Origin: Stanieria cyanosphaera PCC 7437
Lineage (GTDB): Bacteria; Cyanobacteriota; Cyanobacteriia; Cyanobacteriales; Xenococcaceae
DNA length: 64,000 bases
Direction: 5' to 3'
NCBI RefSeq assembly: GCF_000317575.1
Contig: NC_019748.1
Location: 1 to 64,000, forward strand
The first letter of the stretch is position 1, and every line of letters begins with the position of its first letter. A model generated the notes under the pieces. The model saw nothing but the letters and a program-made list of their open reading frames with translations, made no database searches and was not told the origin of the DNA. Shown here one piece after another: positions 1 through 9,709 of the stretch. The position numbers and the translations under genes were made by a program.

Positions 1-31
1 ATTCTTCAATCATTAACTAAGTCGTAGAAAC

Positions 32-1402
32 GTGACATTATCTTCTCATCAACTTTGGAATTTGGTTTTAGATCGTTTGGGACAACAATTAAATCGTCCT
101 ACTTTTGAAACTTGGATTAAAACTGCTACTGCCGAAGATTTGAAAGATAATTGTTTAACGATTTGCACTCCTAATCCTTTTGTCCTCAACCATTTACAAA
201 AACACTACATCAAAATTCTCAGTGATACAGTTGAGGGTATTTTGGGTTATCCAGTCGAAATTCATTTAACTGTGGCACAAGGAGATAATCTTGCCTTTGG
301 AGCAGATCAGGAAACTTTTGAAGCTTTTACCAACTATCAACAACAAAGCTATAGTCATCATCTGAAACTAACTCAATTAAATCCTAAATATACTTTTTAT
401 CGTTTTGTTGTTGGTCCGACAAATCGTATGGCACACGCTGCATCTTTAGCGGTAGCTGAATCTCCTGGACGAGATTTTAATCCCTTATTTCTTTGTGGTG
501 GTGTTGGTTTGGGTAAAACTCATCTGATGCAAGCGATTGGACATTATCATCTTGAAATTAATCCTGATGCCAAAGTGTTTTATGTTTCAACTGAACAATT
601 TACTAATGATTTAATCGCTGCAATTCGCAATGATAGTATGCAGAGTTTTCGAGAACATTATCGCACAGCCGATATTCTTTTAGTAGACGATATTCAATTT
701 ATTGAAGGTAAAGAATACACTCAAGAAGAATTTTTTCATACTTTTAATACTCTTCATGAAGCTGGAAAACAAGTCATTTTAGCAAGCGATCGCCCTCCGA
801 CTCAAATTCCTCGTTTACAAGCTCGTTTAAGCTCCCGTTTTTCGATGGGTTTAATTGCTGATGTCCAAGTACCTGATTTAGAAACACGAATGGCAATTTT
901 ACAAAAGAAAGCTGAATATGAAAATGTTCGTCTTCCTAGAACAGTAATTGAATATATTGCTAGTCGTTATACTTCTAACATTAGAGAATTAGAAGGAGCT
1001 TTAATTAGAGCGGTGACTTATATTTCGATTGCTGGTTTATCGATGACAGTAGAAAACATCGCTACAGTTTTGAATCCTGCAGTTGAAAGAGTAGCTGCTG
1101 CACCTGAAGTAATTCTTCAAGTAATCTCTGAAGTTTTTCAAATCTCTATAGAAGATCTTAAAAGTAATTCCCGTCGACGAGAAATTAGTTATGCTCGACA
1201 AATTGGTATGTATTTGATGCGACAACATACCGATCTCAGTCTACCTAGAATCGGTGAAGAATTTGGTGGCAAAGACCACACTACAGTAATGTATAGTTGT
1301 GAAAAAATTGCTAAACAACAAGAACAAGACCGAGAACTAAATCAAACTCTAGCTCAATTAAGCGATCGCATTAACTTTGTCAGTAAAAATCAATATCGAT
1401 AA
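32..1402 (+). CDS. dnaA: Chromosomal replication initiator protein DnaA
   Basis: Initiates chromosome replication by binding DnaA boxes at oriC and melting DNA as an ATP-driven filament. The 456-residue product is of usual length. The N-terminal helicase-interaction domain comes first ([15 protein letters not shown]). The AAA+ core follows, with Walker A GGVGLGKT at about residues 156-163, Walker B ILLVDD at about 215-220 and the sensor-type stretch [12 protein letters not shown]. The C-terminal box-binding domain carries the DnaA signature [12 protein letters not shown] take GTG at 32 as start because the reading frame begins with the typical cyanobacterial N-terminus there and no ATG fits better. 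No dnaN follows; the next convincing gene is a hypothetical 1 kb away. Confidence 0.98.
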   Translation: MTLSSHQLWNLVLDRLGQQLNRPTFETWIKTATAEDLKDNCLTICTPNPFVLNHLQKHYIKILSDTVEGILGYPVEIHLTVAQGDNLAFGADQETFEAFTNYQQQSYSHHLKLTQLNPKYTFYRFVVGPTNRMAHAASLAVAESPGRDFNPLFLCGGVGLGKTHLMQAIGHYHLEINPDAKVFYVSTEQFTNDLIAAIRNDSMQSFREHYRTADILLVDDIQFIEGKEYTQEEFFHTFNTLHEAGKQVILASDRPPTQIPRLQARLSSRFSMGLIADVQVPDLETRMAILQKKAEYENVRLPRTVIEYIASRYTSNIRELEGALIRAVTYISIAGLSMTVENIATVLNPAVERVAAAPEVILQVISEVFQISIEDLKSNSRRREISYARQIGMYLMRQHTDLSLPRIGEEFGGKDHTTVMYSCEKIAKQQEQDRELNQTLAQLSDRINFVSKNQYR

Positions 1403-1510
1403 TTTCCTTCAAACACAAGTTTTCGGTAGAGTAGGTAAAGAGCGAAGACAGACAAGTTTAATGATTTGCCCACTATAACTTATTTTAATTCAGATCATTA
1501 TCAAATTAAA

Positions 1511-2024
1511 TTGTTAATTATTTCCAAGATATTTCTAGCGAAAATTTACTTAAAAAATCAGTAATTACAACTATTTAATATTTGATTTTTTACCGCCGAT
1601 TATTGTATCTCCATCTAATAATATTGGTCGCTCAGGGTTGAGCGTTGCTTCACATTGCGCGTTAGGTGAAGCGTATTTTAGATAATAAGTTGTGTATGAT
1701 TGGGTTTTTTTGTCGATCACACGCCATCTTCAATAATAAATTTTTCACTATCTTTAGAGATAGTGATTGGCTGTGGTGATGCTTTTATAGCTTTGTTTTC
1801 TAAATTATCTTGAACTTCTAGTTGAGATTGTGTTGGTTTGACTTTTGAGATGCAGTATCCTTTTAAGGAGCTAGCAACCGCACTATGAGGAATGCCTACG
1901 GTTAAAATTATTAATATTTGTATTAAAAAAGTTTTTGATTCAGTTAGCTCTACTAAATTGTTAATTATTTCCAGCATATTTCTCTCGGTATTTTACCCTA
2001 ATAAATCAGTAATTACAAGTATTT
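1511..2024. repeat. Imperfect direct repeat (two ~66-nt copies)
   Basis: A stretch at 1511-1576 recurs at 1958-2024 with scattered substitutions; both begin TTGTTAATTATTTCCA and end near AATCAGTAATTACAA. The downstream copy covers the start and upstream region of the small minus-strand reading frame at 1717-1977. The upstream copy has ATC where that frame has its ATG start, so it looks like a decayed partial duplication of that gene's 5' region. The remaining sequence between dnaA and 2375 is AT-rich. It has one GC-rich palindrome near 1630-1678 (TTGCTTCAC / GTGAAGC) and a run of nine C residues near 2156-2164. Confidence 0.6.
1717..1977 (-). CDS. Small hypothetical protein, possibly exported
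   Basis: I do not recognise this 86-residue reading frame. It has a hydrophobic segment (FLIQILIILTVGIPHSAVA) at about residues 17-35 that resembles a signal peptide ending in an Ala-x-Ala-like site. A polar tail rich in K, Q, S and E follows. The Shine-Dalgarno region is weak. In its favour are the signal-like segment and the duplicated 5' region upstream; against it are its short length and isolation in AT-rich sequence. It may equally be a chance frame. Confidence 0.3.
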   Translation of the reverse strand: MLEIINNLVELTESKTFLIQILIILTVGIPHSAVASSLKGYCISKVKPTQSQLEVQDNLENKAIKASPQPITISKDSEKFIIEDGV

Positions 2025-2374
2025 TTCTTTGATTTTCTGGGTAATTACTTAACTATAAACTACAAATATTTATTGAAACTATCTAACTACTAAAATTAAC
2101 TAATACCACAATAATTAACTTTATTTAAACGCCAAGAATAACTATTGACATTCCACCCCCCCCCTAGTGTTATCAAAGATACAGGTTGATAGTTTAATTT
2201 ATTTTTGTCAGTGATTTAAATCAAATTCTATTTCTTATCAACTATTGTTCGAGTAATCTAATTATTTTTTCAAGCTAAATTTTGGGCAATTAATAAATTA
2301 TTTGGTCTGGTTTAGCTTGGTTAATTGGTAATTGTAATTCGATAATATTAACTTTAGTTTGTTTGTAGCCTTTA

Positions 2375-3469
2375 ATGATAAGTATTGTCTTAACTTCATC
2401 TGTCATATTACAAGCAAAAAAGAGTATGCCTAATCCTAACAAAACTTGCTTTTTCCCCGAACCAGATGAAAGTCGTCGCTATGGCTTTGGTAGTGATTTT
2501 GTTGCTAACGAAAAATATTTAGCGGTAGGTCATACTGGTCTAAACAAAGTCATTATCTATACTTCAGATGATTCTGGTCAATGGAGTAGAACTAGAGAAA
2601 TTCGACCTCCAGTAGATTTAGCTTTTGATAGAGAAGGTTCTACTTTTGGCAATGGTTTGGAGTTAGATGGAGATATTTTAACAATTTCTGCCAGAATCAG
2701 AAATCCAGATATTCCTAGAGATAATTTATCTCCATCTCAAGCAGCCAATACACCTTTCACATATTCTTACAGGAGATATTTAATCAACCTTAAAACAGAA
2801 ACAGAAGTCCAACCTATCGATTTGCTGGTGCAAAGAGAACCAGAATCTAATTTAGTTCGCTTTAATCTGCTGCGTCAAGGAAAGATCGAGCAATTTGTCT
2901 TACCCGATATGGGCGAGGAACACTTTGGCACTCATCACGGTGCTAATAGCTTTTATGGTAGTAATGTTGCTGTGCATGAGAACTTACTGTTAGTTGGTTA
3001 TTCATCTTCATATGATGAAACAGGTGGAGCTTGGCTATTCAACTTAGCTCAACCAGAAGCCGAACCTTTAAAGATGGCTGTCGGAGATGTTGCAATGGGA
3101 AGCACAGTAGCACTTTCTCAACAATTTGCTGCGGTTAGTTTTCATGGAATAACTTGGTATTTTCCTCGAAGTAATGCTCCCCGAAAATCACCCAAAACAC
3201 TAATCGCAAACCTCAATAATGGTTCGACGACAGTGATTAATAGCTTTGGGGAATTATCTTTAAGTGGCAACATCTTAGCCGTGATGCGTCCTGGTCGTGG
3301 TTGTGGAGAAGTAGTTTATCCTATATTGGAAGTATTTCGTATTGATGAAGACACTACACCTCATTTAATTATCAGGCGAAAGAATGTCAGTAGAGCCAAA
3401 GTACAAAATGTTTTTTTAATCTTTCTTCACTATAACGGCTCTCGGGTTTGTATCGAGCCATTGCCTTGA
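2375..3469 (+). CDS. Hypothetical protein, beta-propeller-like (FG-GAP type)
   Basis: A 364-residue protein I cannot assign firmly. Several spaced blade-like segments of the type GSDFVANEKYLAVGH, GNGLELDGDILTISA, GSNVAVHENLLLVGY and GELSLSGNILAVM recur about every 60-90 residues. This is the pattern of FG-GAP/integrin-like propeller repeats, where each blade records a state and a value. The start is uncertain: ATG at 2375 gives a short hydrophobic N-terminus (MISIVLTSSVILQAKK), while ATG at 2427 would begin at MPNPNK. It lies 46 bp upstream of the large RTX protein in the same orientation, so the two may form one transcription unit and act outside the cell. Confidence 0.6.
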   Translation: MISIVLTSSVILQAKKSMPNPNKTCFFPEPDESRRYGFGSDFVANEKYLAVGHTGLNKVIIYTSDDSGQWSRTREIRPPVDLAFDREGSTFGNGLELDGDILTISARIRNPDIPRDNLSPSQAANTPFTYSYRRYLINLKTETEVQPIDLLVQREPESNLVRFNLLRQGKIEQFVLPDMGEEHFGTHHGANSFYGSNVAVHENLLLVGYSSSYDETGGAWLFNLAQPEAEPLKMAVGDVAMGSTVALSQQFAAVSFHGITWYFPRSNAPRKSPKTLIANLNNGSTTVINSFGELSLSGNILAVMRPGRGCGEVVYPILEVFRIDEDTTPHLIIRRKNVSRAKVQNVFLIFLHYNGSRVCIEPLP

Positions 3470-3515
3470 AAACAACAATTTTTGATTCAACTTAAATACA
3501 AGGAGAAACATTAAC

Positions 3516-6500
3516 ATGGCTATCATTGGTAATGACGAACGTCAAGTTGTTCGACCAAGTGACTCAAATTTTACTACATTTCCATTACCTGCGGTTACAG
3601 CAATAGATACTACAATTAATATTAAGGGTGAAGATTTTAGGGGTTATGGTACTGGAGTAGTTATCAATCCTCATTATGTACTTACTGCTGCTCATAATCT
3701 TTATGATAGAAATTCTGGAGAATATCAAAAAAAAATAAGAGTCACTACTAGCGGGAAACAAAATAGTTTAGGAAGTCGAAAGATTGACGATCCCGACTTT
3801 CCAAACGATCCAGGTGCTAACGTTAATGTATCTACAGGTTTATTTTTTCCTACTGATTATATAACTGAACCCAATGATGAACAGGCGAAAAAACATGATA
3901 TTGCTTTCTTCAGAGTTGATAATAATGACTTAATTTCACCTGCTCCATCTGTCGGTTTAATCGCGTTTATGGATCCCAGAACTGCAAAAGGAAAAGCAAT
4001 TCAAACAGCAGGATATCCCGATGATAATGTTAGTAGTGATATACCTAACAACACTGGTAAACAATTAAGAGATTTAGTTCTTGCACCTGGCTCTTTCAAT
4101 CAGTTTGGTTATATACACGCTCTAATTGGCAGACGAATGCTGTATAGCAATCATATTGATACTGCGTTTGGACAGAGTGGAAGTCCTGTTTGGCATACTC
4201 TAGAGGGAGATCAACCCCGCGTTTTGGGGGTTCACACTATAGGAACTTATCCTAGAAACTCTGGGGTACTCATTGATAAAGACATCTACGATAAAATCAT
4301 CGAAGAAACAAAAGATGATTCTGGTATTATACTCGGCAACGATCTTCCAGAAAACGCTATTATTGGTAGCGATCCTTCTTTAGTTCCTGTTGACTTTCCT
4401 CCTTTCTTGTCTAATGGCAATGATGAAATTGTTGGTACTTATCGCAGAGAACGCATCTTAGGCAATGGTGGTAACGACAAAATAGAAGGTGGTGGTGCAA
4501 ACGATCGCATAGATGGCGGTAAAGGAGAAAGAGACATTGCTATTTTCTCTGATAACTTTAGCAACTATGATTATTCAATTTCCGAAGATCAAAAAATTAT
4601 CACCTTTGCTCACAATCAAGGCACTCAAACCGATGGTACAGACACCCTAAAAAACATTGAATTCGCCCGATTCAAAGATGGTATCGCATCCCTACCCCTA
4701 GAAGATGGAGAAAAAGATACCTTAATAGGAGCGCATATTTTCTCCGGCACCAATCTCAACGACCTCAATAAATTCGGTATCCTCTCACAAACATTACCCA
4801 TCTCCATGCTCGATGGCAACGCCGAATATAGCGTCACCTTCTCCGCGATCCCCCCAGATACCCAATACAACATCGCCTTGATCATCGACACCTCCGCATC
4901 TATGGATGCAACAGAATTACAACAAGCTAAAGATGCCTACATCAGCCTCACTAATCACTTCATCAACACAGGTATTGCCGATGTTAGTAACTTCGCCGTC
5001 ATATCCTTCAGTAAAAACGCCACCCTACACGCCAACTTAACCGCTAGCCAAGCAATTACTAAAATTCAAGGATTAACCAACGCACCAGCCATTGAAGGAA
5101 CTAAATACAACGACGCTCTTTATAAAGGACTGCAATTCTTCTCCCAATCACCCTTAAAAGGCGTAACCAACCTTGCCTATTTTTCCTCCGATGGTAGATC
5201 CCAAATCAATTTTGCCGATCCCAATGACATTCCTTATCATCAAGATGCCATCAATCTCAGAAGTGTTGCCAACGTGCAAACCTTTGGCATCTATGATAGC
5301 AGCGATCCAGGTACGGTAAGTCAAAGTCAGTTAGATTTCGTCGATTCCGACAACACTGTTATTTTAAACAACGCCTCCCAACTAGAAACAGCACTAAGTA
5401 AATCAGGATTAATTAGTTACCTCGACAGAATTGAACTTCTCAATGACGGTAATGTGGTTCAAACCATTCAACCCAATCAACTAACCGATAGTCCATTAGG
5501 ATTAAGCTTCACTGGTAATATTGAAAATCTCGATATCAGTTTCAACGCCCAAAATCAGATTACGGCAAAAGCTTATTTTACTAATGGTACTGCTCCCGCG
5601 ACACTAGATTTCACCGTTGCTAGTGGTTTGGAAGAATCAACCTCCGATCCCCTCACTAATATTATTGCTGGTACTCCTGGTGACGATGTAATTTATCTTG
5701 GTGGAATTGATCTTGGTGCCAATGGAGATGCAGGAAAAGATAAAATTATTGGCAACAAATATGATAATGAGATCAATGGTGGTGATGGAAACGATAAAAT
5801 TTTTGCTCATGAAGGCAATGATACTATTATTACTGGTAATGGAGCAGATCGAGTTGATGGTGGCGAGGGAGTTGATACCGTAGTCTATGGAGATCAACTT
5901 TTTGCTGCCAGTGTTTTGCGTCGAACAGGTGAAGCAATTAATGTCGATAATGCAGATAATTTAACCAACGTTGAGTTTATTCAGTATTCCGATTTCAGAA
6001 TCAGTACCGAAACTCTCCAAATTACACCAATTCTCCAAGGCAATGACATTACTGTAGCAGAAGGTGATTCGGGTACTACAACCGCTCAATTTACCTTTAA
6101 CCTTGCCACACCCGCACCAGTAGATGTACAGTTTGACTACAACACTGTAGATGGAGATGCCTTAGCAGAAGAAGATTATCTAGCTAAATCAGGCACAGTA
6201 ACTATTGCTGCTGGGAATACCAGTGCCACTATTGAAGTTGAGGTGATGGCAGATACTGTAGACGAGTCTACCGAAGTATTTACCTTAAATTTAGCGAATA
6301 TATCTGGAGCGACTTTTTTTAATCATCAGATAGAGTATTCTGTAATTGCCCAGATCGAAAACAAACCTCCAAATCTCACTTTAATCGGTGATTCAGCTAA
6401 AAATACTTTGGTTGGTGGTAATGGTAACGATAAACTCAATGGACAATCAAACGATGATTATCTATTTGGAGAAGCTGGCAATGATACTCTGATTGGCGGT

Positions 6501-7757
6501 AGTGAAAATGATGCTTTAATTGGTGCTACTGGCAACGATATCCTCAATGGTGTTACTGGCATTGATACTTTAATTGGAGGAGGCGGACATGATGACTATT
6601 TCATCGATCACATCAGCGACACTACCATCGAAGACACCAATGCTGGCTCTGATACTGTCCGAACTTCTATCAGTTGGACTCTAGCAGAAAATCTGGAAAA
6701 CCTGATTTTAACTGGTACTAATCTCATTAATGCTACAGGTAACAATCTTAATAATCTGATTACTGGTAATAACGCCAATAATCTTCTTGCTGGTGGTGAT
6801 GGCAACGATACTCTCAATGGTAATATCGGTGATGATACCATGATTGGCGAGCGTGGTAACGACACTTATCTAGTCAATAGTAGTCTCGATCTGATTAGTG
6901 AAACCTTGAATCAAGGAACAGATACCGTTAATTCCACTACAACCTACACTTTAAGCAATCATCTAGAAAACCTCACTTTAACTGGTAATAATCTCATTGA
7001 CGCTACAGGTAACAATCTTAATAATCTCCTTACTGGTAATAACGCCAATAATCTTCTTGCTGGTGCAGATGGGTTAGATACACTAATTGGTAACGGTGGT
7101 AGCGATCGCCTTAATGGTGATCTAGGTGATGATAGTATGCTTGGTGGGATGGGTAATGATCTTTATCAAGTTGATAGTCTCGGCGATACCATCAGCGAGA
7201 ATTCAGGAGAAGGTACAGATTCAGTTCATACTACTATTACTTATACATTGGGAGACAATCTAGAAAATTTAACTTTAACTAGTAATGCTGTTATAGATGG
7301 TACGGGAAACAACTTCAATAACAATCTGACTGGTAATGTTAGTGATAACATTCTTTCTGGTGGTGCAGGGAATGATACCCTCAATGGCAATAATGGAGAT
7401 GATCTGTTAATTGGTGGAGTCGGCAATGATCGTCTTAGTGGTGGCAATGGTGCAGATCGTTTTCGATTGTTAGCTACTAATGAGCGTAGCGACACAATTG
7501 TGGATTTTGTAGTGGCTGATGATACGATTGAGGTAGCTGCTAGTTTTGGTGGTGGATTAATTGCTGGTAGTTCAATTGGTAGTAACGAGTTTGTGATTGG
7601 TTCAACTGCGTTGTCTAGTAGCGATCGCTTTGGCTACGATACTAGTAATGGTTTACTGTGGTTTGATGTTGATGGTACTGGTAGTAATAGACAAGTTAAT
7701 CTAGCTACACTCAGTTCTGGTTTGAGTCTGACTCATGATGATCTGGTGGTAATTTGA
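3516..7757 (+). CDS. Large secreted RTX protein: trypsin-like protease, VWA, Calx-beta and haemolysin-type Ca2+ repeats
   Basis: A 1413-residue mosaic. Residues ~30-280 form a chymotrypsin-fold serine protease domain with catalytic-triad candidates His60 (VLTAAHN), Asp128 (KKHDIAFF) and Ser221 (GQSGSP). RTX nonapeptide repeats (GGNDKIEGGG type) follow near 295-335. A von Willebrand A domain begins near 450 with an intact MIDAS start, DTSAS. More RTX repeats lie near 712-790, a Calx-beta domain near 842-942 and a long RTX array near 962-1322. The C-terminal ~90 residues (RFRLLATNERSDTIVDF onward) resemble the end of type I-secreted calcium-binding proteins. There is no classical signal peptide, as expected for type I export; no exporter genes lie nearby. 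A good ribosome site (AAGGAG) precedes the ATG. A ~100-nt unit is nearly identical at 6711-6805 and 6985-7065, pointing to recent internal duplication or conversion. Confidence 0.9.
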   Translation: MAIIGNDERQVVRPSDSNFTTFPLPAVTAIDTTINIKGEDFRGYGTGVVINPHYVLTAAHNLYDRNSGEYQKKIRVTTSGKQNSLGSRKIDDPDFPNDPGANVNVSTGLFFPTDYITEPNDEQAKKHDIAFFRVDNNDLISPAPSVGLIAFMDPRTAKGKAIQTAGYPDDNVSSDIPNNTGKQLRDLVLAPGSFNQFGYIHALIGRRMLYSNHIDTAFGQSGSPVWHTLEGDQPRVLGVHTIGTYPRNSGVLIDKDIYDKIIEETKDDSGIILGNDLPENAIIGSDPSLVPVDFPPFLSNGNDEIVGTYRRERILGNGGNDKIEGGGANDRIDGGKGERDIAIFSDNFSNYDYSISEDQKIITFAHNQGTQTDGTDTLKNIEFARFKDGIASLPLEDGEKDTLIGAHIFSGTNLNDLNKFGILSQTLPISMLDGNAEYSVTFSAIPPDTQYNIALIIDTSASMDATELQQAKDAYISLTNHFINTGIADVSNFAVISFSKNATLHANLTASQAITKIQGLTNAPAIEGTKYNDALYKGLQFFSQSPLKGVTNLAYFSSDGRSQINFADPNDIPYHQDAINLRSVANVQTFGIYDSSDPGTVSQSQLDFVDSDNTVILNNASQLETALSKSGLISYLDRIELLNDGNVVQTIQPNQLTDSPLGLSFTGNIENLDISFNAQNQITAKAYFTNGTAPATLDFTVASGLEESTSDPLTNIIAGTPGDDVIYLGGIDLGANGDAGKDKIIGNKYDNEINGGDGNDKIFAHEGNDTIITGNGADRVDGGEGVDTVVYGDQLFAASVLRRTGEAINVDNADNLTNVEFIQYSDFRISTETLQITPILQGNDITVAEGDSGTTTAQFTFNLATPAPVDVQFDYNTVDGDALAEEDYLAKSGTVTIAAGNTSATIEVEVMADTVDESTEVFTLNLANISGATFFNHQIEYSVIAQIENKPPNLTLIGDSAKNTLVGGNGNDKLNGQSNDDYLFGEAGNDTLIGGSENDALIGATGNDILNGVTGIDTLIGGGGHDDYFIDHISDTTIEDTNAGSDTVRTSISWTLAENLENLILTGTNLINATGNNLNNLITGNNANNLLAGGDGNDTLNGNIGDDTMIGERGNDTYLVNSSLDLISETLNQGTDTVNSTTTYTLSNHLENLTLTGNNLIDATGNNLNNLLTGNNANNLLAGADGLDTLIGNGGSDRLNGDLGDDSMLGGMGNDLYQVDSLGDTISENSGEGTDSVHTTITYTLGDNLENLTLTSNAVIDGTGNNFNNNLTGNVSDNILSGGAGNDTLNGNNGDDLLIGGVGNDRLSGGNGADRFRLLATNERSDTIVDFVVADDTIEVAASFGGGLIAGSSIGSNEFVIGSTALSSSDRFGYDTSNGLLWFDVDGTGSNRQVNLATLSSGLSLTHDDLVVI

Positions 7758-7866
7758 TTTTGATTGTTTTTACTTAACGCGCAATGCAAGGAGTAAACCT
7801 CTGGCGTTATTTTTTTACTCAAGTTCAGATGATAAACTTTTCTACATTTCAAACTAAGAAAGTTAG

Positions 7867-7906
7867 ATTTCCACAGGTTGTGGAAATTTTACCAGAGTTT
7901 TCCACA
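7867..7906. promoter_or_regulatory. Cluster of three DnaA-box-like sites (possible oriC element)
   Basis: Three nonamers close to the DnaA consensus (TTWTNCACA) lie within 40 bp: ATTTCCACA at 7867-7875, the same nonamer on the minus strand at 7879-7887, and TTTTCCACA at 7898-7906. The first two form an inverted pair with a 3-nt spacer. They sit in the 288-bp gap between the RTX gene and the next regulator, about 6.5 kb downstream of dnaA. Read as a replication-related element this is plausible, but three boxes alone do not prove an origin. Confidence 0.5.
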
Positions 7907-8045
7907 GGCTTTCCCCAAAGAAAACAAAATAAATTGTTTAAAGTTAAGAAACTCTTAATTGTAAGTAACGACTGTTACAAAAGATTGACAATAGCTCTGT
8001 TAGCCTGTTAGTCATAATTTTCCTATATATTGTGACGAGGCTAAG

Positions 8046-8831
8046 GTGGGTTCGGTTTATATTTCCATAGTCGAGGGTAATCCTCACCTACGCTCTTTAT
8101 TAGGTTGGCATTTACAGCAAGCAGGTTACACTGTTAAGCAGTCTGCCAATATTTATCAAGCTAGGAATACGTTTGACCAGTATCAACCTACTTTAATAGT
8201 TTTAGATTCTGATTTACCAGATGGAGATGGGTTAGAACTATGTAGTTGGTTACATCAGCAGAAACAACCTCTAATTCTAATGTTATCTGCTCGCAATAGT
8301 GAAAAAGATATTGTTAATGCTCTTAAAGCTGGCGCAGATGATTATTTGACCAAACCTTTTGGGATGCAAGAGTTTTTAGCTCGCGTCGAGGCATTAATTA
8401 GAAGGGTTAGAGTGAATGCTGTTCCTTTATATTTAGACTATAGTGACTTAAAAATTGATTTGGTACAACGTCGAGTTCAAGTTAAAGAAAACTTTATCGA
8501 GCTTACACCCCAAGAATTTAGTTTACTTTATGTTTTAGCTCAAGCTGAAGGAATGGCTTTAAGTCGTTCGGAGTTATTAAGGCGTGCTTGGCCTGATGCA
8601 ATTGATAATCCCAGAACTATTGACACTCACGTTTTATCTTTACGTAAAAAAATTGAGCCTAATCCTCGTCAACCTTACTTAATTCAAACAGTTCGTAATG
8701 TTGGTTATCGTTTAAATCCCGATATTATCAAAGGAGAAACTTCTCTGTCTTGGGAAATAAAATCTTTTAATAATAACAATCATACTAACAATAACCACCA
8801 TAATTCTACTCTTTCCACTCAATTAAATTGA
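8046..8831 (+). CDS. Atypical OmpR/PhoB-family response regulator, NblR-like
   Basis: A 261-residue receiver plus winged-helix DNA-binding protein. The receiver lacks the acidic pair normally found in the first loop: it reads SIVEGNPHLRSLL where VDDE is usual. It keeps the phospho-acceptor-type Asp (LIVLDSDLPDG), the Lys of the KPF motif and the Thr/Ser position (MLSARN). The winged helix (ELTPQEFSLLYVL to VRNVGYRLN) is typical of the family. Loss of the acidic pair, the GNPHLRSLLGWHLQ stretch and the cyanobacterial setting recall NblR, the non-canonical regulator of phycobilisome breakdown; the assignment is from memory of that family. The start is GTG, chosen because the receiver fold begins immediately. 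An Asn/His-rich tail follows residue ~240. Confidence 0.7.
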   Translation: MGSVYISIVEGNPHLRSLLGWHLQQAGYTVKQSANIYQARNTFDQYQPTLIVLDSDLPDGDGLELCSWLHQQKQPLILMLSARNSEKDIVNALKAGADDYLTKPFGMQEFLARVEALIRRVRVNAVPLYLDYSDLKIDLVQRRVQVKENFIELTPQEFSLLYVLAQAEGMALSRSELLRRAWPDAIDNPRTIDTHVLSLRKKIEPNPRQPYLIQTVRNVGYRLNPDIIKGETSLSWEIKSFNNNNHTNNNHHNSTLSTQLN

Positions 8832-8832
8832 A

Positions 8833-9567
8833 TTATGACCACTCTTGAGTAGATTGAGTTTCAGCTATTAGTAATTTTTCTTGTAGTTTTTGCCAATTGA
8901 CTGCATTGGCGACCACATCTTCAGTCAATTTTCCTGATTCTAAATATAAAATTCGATTAGCAAAAGATTTAATTAATTCTAGTTGATGACTAATTATCAT
9001 AATTGTAGTGTGACCAGCCGAACTTATTTGCTCTAAAATTTCTAAAAGATGATTGGCAGTACCAAAGTCCAAAGCTGAGGTTGGTTCGTCAAGTAACAAT
9101 AAATTAGGCTGCATAACCAAAGCACGAGCGATCGCGACTAATTGTTTTTGTCCTCCTGACAGTTGTAATTCATTGCGTTCTAACCATTGATCGGGAATTT
9201 TTAAGGCACTTCTCCAAGTCGTTACTCTACTACTAATTTCCGAGGTCGATAATTTTTGCAAAACTAAAGGGTAAGCGATCGCATCTTGAACAGTCATTCC
9301 TAATAATTTTGATTCTTGAGGAACTAAAGCTATTCTTTGCCGTAGTTGCAACACAGGGATTTCTGTAATTGATTGTTGTTCAAAGTAAATTGAACCTTCA
9401 CTAGGACTAGTCAGTCGATTGATTAATCTAAATAAAGAACTTTTTCCTGCACCAGAAGGACCAATAATTGCAATGCGATCGCCATTATTAATTTGAACTG
9501 AAATATTGTCTAGCAACTGGGCAGAACCTACGGTCGCTTGTAAGCTAACTCCGTTTAACCGTAACAT
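8833..9567 (-). CDS. ABC transporter ATP-binding protein
   Basis: A stand-alone 244-residue ABC ATPase with Walker A GPSGAGKSS (~residues 36-44), Q-loop VPQESKLLG, signature LSGGQKQLVAIARAL, Walker B LLLLDEPTSALD and switch His (ISHQLE). The closest remembered group is the FetA/YbbL-type ATPase that pairs with a FetB/YbbM permease in metal export, but no permease gene adjoins it. The substrate therefore stays open. Its stop lies only 2 bp from the end of the convergent regulator gene at 8831. Confidence 0.85.
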   Translation of the reverse strand: MLRLNGVSLQATVGSAQLLDNISVQINNGDRIAIIGPSGAGKSSLFRLINRLTSPSEGSIYFEQQSITEIPVLQLRQRIALVPQESKLLGMTVQDAIAYPLVLQKLSTSEISSRVTTWRSALKIPDQWLERNELQLSGGQKQLVAIARALVMQPNLLLLDEPTSALDFGTANHLLEILEQISSAGHTTIMIISHQLELIKSFANRILYLESGKLTEDVVANAVNWQKLQEKLLIAETQSTQEWS

Positions 9568-9709
9568 TTTCTTGACGGGATTGAAAATGCTATATTATAA
9601 CAATCTTTTTAGATTTATTTAAGATTTTTATGCGGGTCGGATACAAATCGCAGCCATTTTGTGTTTAATTTTGTTATCGTGTTTTTAACAATTAGAAATA
9701 TTTCTGAGG

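Noticed and set aside
4625-7495. Several antisense and alternate-frame open frames inside the RTX gene
   Set aside because: They mirror the repetitive Gly/Asn/Asp codons of the RTX and Calx-beta coding strand and show no independent domains.
7784-8011. 75-codon open frame between the RTX gene and the NblR-like regulator
   Set aside because: It covers the DnaA-box cluster, has no domain and no ribosome site; most likely chance.
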